Positions 32,287 through 35,976 of a stretch of 35,976 nt of DNA are shown piece by piece. A model generated the notes under the pieces. It was given only the letters and a program-made list of their open reading frames with translations. It was not told where the DNA came from and ran no database searches. The stretch's first letter is position 1. The number at the start of each line of letters is the position of its first letter. The stretch is from Chthonomonas sp. UBA2785 (GTDB lineage Bacteria; Armatimonadota; Fimbriimonadia; Fimbriimonadales; Fimbriimonadaceae): the NCBI GenBank assembly GCA_002352215.1, contig DEIB01000032.1:1-35976 (forward strand), given 5' to 3'. The position numbers and the translations under genes were made by a program.

Positions 32287-33278
32287 TAGATGCCCGCGCC
32301 GGCCAGTACGGCCTTGGTGTCGAAGTAGGCAAAACGCTTCGGCGTGCTGTCCATCATCAGCACCACCCCGTTCGGGAACTTGGGGCCGAGCGGTCGCCAG
32401 ATCGCCTCAATGCCGTCGGTGCTGTCGGCGGTCATCGGCACCGCCCCTCGGAACTCCGGCGTAATCCAACTCGCAATCGTGCCGACCTTGTAGACGAACA
32501 AGCGGGAGGTGGTGGGAGTCTGGTCCGTGCTGAGCAAGAAGCGGCCCCGGGGCGTGTTCACCACGGCCAGACCTTCGCGGTCGCCCTGGTAGCCCGTGCG
32601 GGCGAAGAACGCCAGCAACTTGGGTTCGCGGTCCGGGCTGGCGGGGTAGGCGCGGATGCCCGCCCCTTCCTCGGCGGCGTAGAGCACCCCGGCTTCGTCG
32701 TCAACTACCAGCGATTCGATTTCGGTGCCACTGAACTCACCGAGGGCGCGCACGAACTCGGCGTCAATCAGGTCGCCGCGCCGCACCAATCGGTACATGT
32801 GAAGGTGCTCGGTGCGCGGGCCGGTCTTGCGACCGACGAAGGCGTAAACCTGGCCGTTGTCCGGGCGGCGGTAGAGGGCGATGCCCATCGGCTCGCCGGC
32901 GCCACCGGTTTCGCCTTCAAAGACAGGGGTAATGCCCGAGACATCCAGGAGCTTGCCGTCCATGGAGATCCGGAAGATGCGCAGCCGTCCCGCGTGACGC
33001 TCGGTGGTCACCACCAAATCCATGGTGCCGCCGGTGACGCGGAAGCCTTGCTGCACATCCACGTTGTTCGGCCCCTTCAGGCCGCTAAATCGGCTGATCT
33101 CCTTGCCGTTCATGTCCCAGACGTGCAGGGCGCCGTTGGTGTCGTCCTTGTCCGTACCGACCACAAACGACTTCGCGCCGTCGGTGGGGTGGATCCACAG
33201 TGCGGGATCATCGGCATCCACACGGACGGGCGAAGAGGTGAGGACCGGCGTGAGAGCGGCCATGAGGGCAAGCGTCAT
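32283..33278 (-). CDS. Beta-propeller phytase (3-phytase-like), exported
   Basis: Beta-propeller phytases remove phosphate from phytate, using calcium. I start at the ATG at 33278, because GAGGG lies 7 bases before it while the ATG at 33284 is only 1 base from that GAGGG; 331 residues result. A hydrophobic signal-like start (MTLALMAALTPVLTS) is followed by VDADDPALWIHP, GTDKDDTNGALHVWDMNGKEI, GPNNVDVQQGF, VVTTERHAGRLRIFRI, GEPMGIALYRRPDNGQVYAFVGRK, GTEIESLVVDDEAGVLYAAEEGAGI and YQGDREGLAVVNT. These are the propeller blades and acidic calcium/phosphate residues of the family. It would recover phosphate outside the cytoplasm. A proteasome alpha-like gene precedes it by 29 bases on the same strand. 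Confidence 0.9.
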   Translation of the reverse strand: MTLALMAALTPVLTSSPVRVDADDPALWIHPTDGAKSFVVGTDKDDTNGALHVWDMNGKEISRFSGLKGPNNVDVQQGFRVTGGTMDLVVTTERHAGRLRIFRISMDGKLLDVSGITPVFEGETGGAGEPMGIALYRRPDNGQVYAFVGRKTGPRTEHLHMYRLVRRGDLIDAEFVRALGEFSGTEIESLVVDDEAGVLYAAEEGAGIRAYPASPDREPKLLAFFARTGYQGDREGLAVVNTPRGRFLLSTDQTPTTSRLFVYKVGTIASWITPEFRGAVPMTADSTDGIEAIWRPLGPKFPNGVVLMMDSTPKRFAYFDTKAVLAGAGIY

Positions 33279-33307
33279 CGGCATACCCTCAGTTCTACGC
33301 CAAGGCG

Positions 33308-33970
33308 TTAGAGCCGGTAGAACCTTCGGCGGTGGCTGCCGCCGCGCTTCAGCCACGCGGCTTCGAACTGAATTTCACCGTCGTTTTCCACGGCGCGTTC
33401 GGCGCGGTTTTCCAGCACCGGTTTCAGGCCCGCGATGGCTTCTTCGTGGGTGGCGTCGGCCCACTTGGGGTCGTTCACCAGGCCCTCCAGTTCGGCATCC
33501 GGCTCGGTGAGGCCCGTGAGCACGGCCCCGCGGCGGTCCGGCAGATAGTCGCCGTCGTAATCCATCACGTAGTACATGTCGTCGGCGGGGGTCTCGCGGA
33601 CTTCGGCGTACAGGCACTTGGCCACCAGCGGCGCGCCTCGGTAGTCGTTGAAGGCGTTCTTCATCGGCATGCTCATGGTCTGCACTACGCGCTGAATGCT
33701 GACGTCCCGCTTGCTGCGCTGGTAACCCTCGCGGTGGGCAAATTCGATGGCGGCTACGCGCATCTGTTCCACGTCGGCGGATTGACCGATGGCGGCAAAG
33801 ATGAGCTCGTCGTAGACTTCGTAAATCTTCGGCTGCACCCGCGAGAAGGTGGCCATGACAATGCCTTCGGCGCAACTGACGGCAAGGACGGGAATGGCTT
33901 CGCTCAGGCGACCCGCGACGTACTGCGCACGCTGGCCCATCGCTTCCTGCCAGTCAAACGGCGTCATCAT
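33308..33970 (-). CDS. 20S proteasome alpha-subunit-like protein (PrcA-like)
   Basis: A 220-residue protein that resembles actinobacterial PrcA along its length. PFDWQEAMGQRAQYVAGRL is the N-terminal alpha helix that gates the ring in alpha subunits. VLAVSCAEGIVMATF is the first core strand pair, PKIYEVYDELIFAAIGQSADV the KI-x-x-(L/V)-D block, and REGYQRSKRDVSIQRVVQTM and NDYRGAPLVAKCLYAEV follow in order. IQFEAAWLKRGGSHRRRFYRL matches the PrcA C-terminal strand and RRxFRR-type end. No N-terminal catalytic Thr after a propeptide is present, so it is alpha type, not beta or HslV. No prcB is adjacent. Two tandem ATGs (33970 and 33967) are possible; the second is better spaced from GAAGG. It may work with a beta subunit encoded elsewhere. 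Confidence 0.78.
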   Translation of the reverse strand: MMTPFDWQEAMGQRAQYVAGRLSEAIPVLAVSCAEGIVMATFSRVQPKIYEVYDELIFAAIGQSADVEQMRVAAIEFAHREGYQRSKRDVSIQRVVQTMSMPMKNAFNDYRGAPLVAKCLYAEVRETPADDMYYVMDYDGDYLPDRRGAVLTGLTEPDAELEGLVNDPKWADATHEEAIAGLKPVLENRAERAVENDGEIQFEAAWLKRGGSHRRRFYRL

Positions 33971-34029
33971 ATGCCTTCACTCTACGCTATGCGCGCGAGT
34001 TCGTGCCGAGGTGCGGGCGAAAAAGCCGG

Positions 34030-34608
34030 TTAGTTGGTGACGGATGTCCAGCGGGGGGCTGAATTCTCAGAAGTGCGACCCCGAAGGATATCCACGAGGT
34101 TGACGGCGCGCACATTGACCTCGATGGCCGAAGCGTCCCAGTTCAAAAAGTATCCCAAACCGCCCCGGGCGAGGTTGCTGGGCATAGCCACGCGGTAGCT
34201 GCCGCGCGGGTCAAGCGGCGATCCGCCCACGGAAACCGATCGAATGCGGGCTTCGCTCGGAGCCGAAGGGTTGAAAGTGATCGTGAGCCCCGCCACGTCC
34301 AGGAAGGCCGGGTTGGCGGAAGGAGAAAGAGCGACCGAGCGCTCCAAAGCGGACTTGAGTTCAGCCCCGCTGAGCTTGACCACGGCCAAAGTATCCGTGG
34401 GGTAGTTCAGCACTTCGGTGAGAGAGCCCGAACTGCGCTTGAGAAGTCCAGCGGCCACAAAGGCCGCATCCGCACCGGAAGCTGACATTAGGGCATCCGC
34501 AATGGACTGCCCGGCAGCGGTAGGGCCAGCGCCAACCTCCGTATTGGCTTGGGCCGAGGCGAACGCCATGAGCATCATGCTCAAAGAGGCGACGCAAAAG
34601 CTTTTCAT
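34030..34608 (-). CDS. Exported stand-alone 5'-nucleotidase C-terminal domain protein
   Basis: A 192-residue protein starting at the ATG at 34608 with a signal peptide (MKSFCVASLSMMLMAFASA, cleavage before QAN). The remainder resembles the C-terminal substrate-binding domain of 5'-nucleotidase/UshA proteins: SIADALMSASGADAAFV, LNYPTDTLAVVKLSGAELKSALERSV, VAGLTITFNPSAPS, and SYRVAMPSNLARGGLGYFL in the family order. The metal-binding metallophosphatase domain that does catalysis is missing, so it is probably not a nucleotidase by itself. It could be a binding protein or a partner of a separately encoded enzyme. It lies between the rplK terminator and the proteasome-like gene. Confidence 0.8.
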   Translation of the reverse strand: MKSFCVASLSMMLMAFASAQANTEVGAGPTAAGQSIADALMSASGADAAFVAAGLLKRSSGSLTEVLNYPTDTLAVVKLSGAELKSALERSVALSPSANPAFLDVAGLTITFNPSAPSEARIRSVSVGGSPLDPRGSYRVAMPSNLARGGLGYFLNWDASAIEVNVRAVNLVDILRGRTSENSAPRWTSVTN

Positions 34609-34638
34609 TCCGGTTTCTCTCAGTGTGTGACGAATGAA

Positions 34639-34670
34639 ACGACCCACAGTTGCATGAATTGTGGGTCGTT
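34639..34670 (-). terminator. Hairpin between rplK and the nucleotidase-domain gene
   Basis: AACGACCCACA (34639-34649) and TGTGGGTCGTT (34660-34670) form a perfect 11-bp stem with a 10-base loop. On the minus strand it follows rplK by about 41 bases and ends in a weak GTTTCATT tail. It probably terminates or attenuates the rplK transcript. Confidence 0.7.
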
Positions 34671-34711
34671 TGCAGGTCGATGCTTAGATCGGGACGATCG
34701 CCGCGGGGCGA

Positions 34712-35143
34712 TTAGTTGTCCCAGTCCACATCAAGGCCCATCGAGCGGGCCGAGCCGGCCACGATGCGCATGGCCATTTCTTCATCGTTGGTGTTGTAGT
34801 CCACCATCTTCAGCTTCGCGACAGCGCGCAGCTGGTCGCGGTTGATGGTTCCGGCGCGTTCGCGGCCCGGCTTCTGGCTACCTCGATCCAAACCAATCTC
34901 GCGCTTGATAAGGTCGGTAGTCAGGGGCTGCTTGACGATGAAGGAGTAGGACTTGTCTTCGTAAACCGTGATGGTCACGGGGAGAACGAAGCCCATCTTC
35001 TCTTGGGTCTGCTCGTTGTAACGCTTAAGGAATTCCATCATGTTGATCCCGGCTTGACCGAGAGCAGGACCAACTGGCGGCGAGGGCGTGCCCTTACCGG
35101 CGGGGATATTCAGCTTGATGATGTTCGTGATTTTCTTTGCCAT
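34712..35143 (-). CDS. rplK: 50S ribosomal protein L11
   Basis: L11 binds 23S rRNA at the GTPase-associated centre and helps recruit elongation factors. The 143-residue protein is of normal length. It has the N-terminal domain IIKLNIPAGKGTPSPPVGPALGQAGINMMEF with the family proline pair, a linker, and the rRNA-binding C-terminal domain with KPGRERAGTINRDQL and IVAGSARSMGLDV, where the GSARSMG motif is diagnostic. The ATG at 35143 has AAGGAG about 11 bases upstream; an in-frame Met 13 codons upstream is not conserved. The usual neighbours nusG, rplA, rplJ and rplL are absent from both sides. Confidence 0.97.
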   Translation of the reverse strand: MAKKITNIIKLNIPAGKGTPSPPVGPALGQAGINMMEFLKRYNEQTQEKMGFVLPVTITVYEDKSYSFIVKQPLTTDLIKREIGLDRGSQKPGRERAGTINRDQLRAVAKLKMVDYNTNDEEMAMRIVAGSARSMGLDVDWDN

Positions 35144-35336
35144 TGGAGTTGAGTCTCCTTTTCGGGCGGCACCAAGGTGCACCCAGATTGGCCTGCCGGT
35201 GGGTCAGAGGGAAGCGTTACCGAACCGCGGCAAGTGAATGATATCCGAAGTCAGGCCCTAAGGTTCGGGTCCTGTTTCTCGGGGAGCCTTGGGTTAGGCC
35301 GGGGCCTCGTGCCAAACTAACGCTCAGGTACTCCGT

Positions 35337-35976
35337 ATGGCGCAAGAATCACTTCGCATTCCCATGATCGGTGAAGGGCTGCAAGAGGCCCGTGTGGTCG
35401 CGTTTTTGAAGCAGCCCGGCGACTTTGTGAAGCGCGACGAGCCGATCTACCAAATGGAGACGGACAAGGCCGTGATGGACGTCGAGTCTCCGTTTGAAGG
35501 CACCCTGGTGGCCTGGACGGCGAAGGTGGACGACGTATTGCCCATCGGCGAGCAGGTGGGATTGCTGGATGTGGCCGGAGCTGGCGCCAGTGCCGCCCCC
35601 GTTGCCACGACCCCTGAAGCCCCGGCGGCGCCTGCAACCTCCTCGGCGGCCAACGAGATTCACCTGCGGATCCCGATGATTGGTGAAGGCCTGCAAGAGG
35701 CGCGTCTGGTGAAGAAGCTGAAGCAGCCCGGCGACACCATCCGCCGCGATGAAGCCATTTACCAGATGGAAACCGACAAGGCGGTGATGGACGTGGAGTC
35801 CCCGCACGCGGGCACCCTGGTGCGCTGGCTGGCCGAAGAAGATCAGGTTTTGCCCATCGGCGCCGAAGTGCTGGTGATGACTACCGACGAGGTGGTGAGC
35901 GATGCGCCGGTGGGCCATGCCCCGGCGCCGGCCGCGACTGCCGCCGCCCCGAGTGCCGCCCCCGCCGCCGCGACCG
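35337..35976 (+). CDS. 2-oxoacid dehydrogenase E2 component with two lipoyl domains (partial, runs off the window)
   Basis: The frame from ATG 35337 stays open to the window end, giving 213 residues of a larger protein. Two lipoyl domains are visible (about residues 4-80 and 106-180). Each has the sequence IPMIGEGLQEAR, a KQPGD turn and METDKAVMDVESP, in which the Lys of DKA carries lipoate, and LPIG near the end. Ala/Pro-rich linkers separate and follow them, as in E2 subunits of pyruvate or other 2-oxoacid dehydrogenase complexes, where the lipoyl arm swings between E1, E2 and E3. The peripheral subunit-binding and catalytic domains should lie beyond 35976. It diverges from rplK across 193 bases. 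Which 2-oxoacid is used cannot be told. Confidence 0.9.
   Translation, partial: MAQESLRIPMIGEGLQEARVVAFLKQPGDFVKRDEPIYQMETDKAVMDVESPFEGTLVAWTAKVDDVLPIGEQVGLLDVAGAGASAAPVATTPEAPAAPATSSAANEIHLRIPMIGEGLQEARLVKKLKQPGDTIRRDEAIYQMETDKAVMDVESPHAGTLVRWLAEEDQVLPIGAEVLVMTTDEVVSDAPVGHAPAPAATAAAPSAAPAAAT

Noticed and set aside
33308..33970. HslV or a catalytic proteasome beta subunit
   Set aside because: There is no propeptide followed by a catalytic Thr, and the N-terminal helix and C-terminal RR-type end are alpha-like.

Overview
The window is about 36 kb of GC-rich (roughly 60-65%), gene-dense bacterial chromosome. Short intergenic gaps, frequent GTG/TTG starts and many 1-11 bp gene overlaps are seen. 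A type IV pilus secretin, a lipobox protein, Tat- and Sec-exported enzymes and an ADP-heptose pathway point to a diderm envelope. With a bacterial proteasome alpha-like subunit, a GH109-type enzyme and several beta-propeller proteins, the content suggests Armatimonadota (Fimbriimonas-like). That placement is inference from gene content only. No phage, IS element or CRISPR array is seen, and no gap over about 300 bases lacks a gene.

Layout. 28-6644: a thermospermine/spermidine synthase-like enzyme, a small unknown protein, a Tat-exported GH109/Gfo-Idh-MocA enzyme, three unrecognised proteins and an MFS exporter. 6888-14027: a type IV pilus operon reading ExeA-like ATPase, excisionase-type HTH protein, pilM, pilN, pilO, pilP-like, pilQ; most junctions overlap and it ends in a hairpin. 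14210-14842: a fasciclin lipoprotein. 14902-19843: a tightly coupled run of hisN-like phosphatase, ruvX, mltG, a YqeG-GtrA fusion and an AroE-Sua5 fusion. 19840-23616 (minus): nagA, dprA and an exported PQQ-type propeller. 23754-23830: tRNA-Ile(GAU). 23875-25977 (minus): an exported GH20 hexosaminidase. 26035-29015: gmhA, a GT4 glycosyltransferase, hldE2-type adenylyltransferase and hldE1-type kinase. Then mscL, an SDR oxidoreductase (minus), mnmG, and on the minus strand a beta-propeller phytase, a proteasome alpha-like subunit, a stand-alone 5'-nucleotidase C-terminal domain protein and rplK. The window ends inside a 2-oxoacid dehydrogenase E2 gene (35337 to the edge) with two lipoyl domains.

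How the genes work together. PilM/N/O/P would form the inner-membrane alignment complex and PilQ the outer-membrane pore. GmhA, HldE1 and HldE2 would supply ADP-heptose to a local glycosyltransferase; the GmhB phosphatase step is not in the window. GH109, GH20 and NagA form a dispersed amino-sugar scavenging capacity. The most unusual items are the two gene fusions (AroE-Sua5 and YqeG-GtrA), the proteasome alpha-like gene without an adjacent beta subunit, and a mimic of the tRNA-Ile anticodon arm just upstream of mscL.
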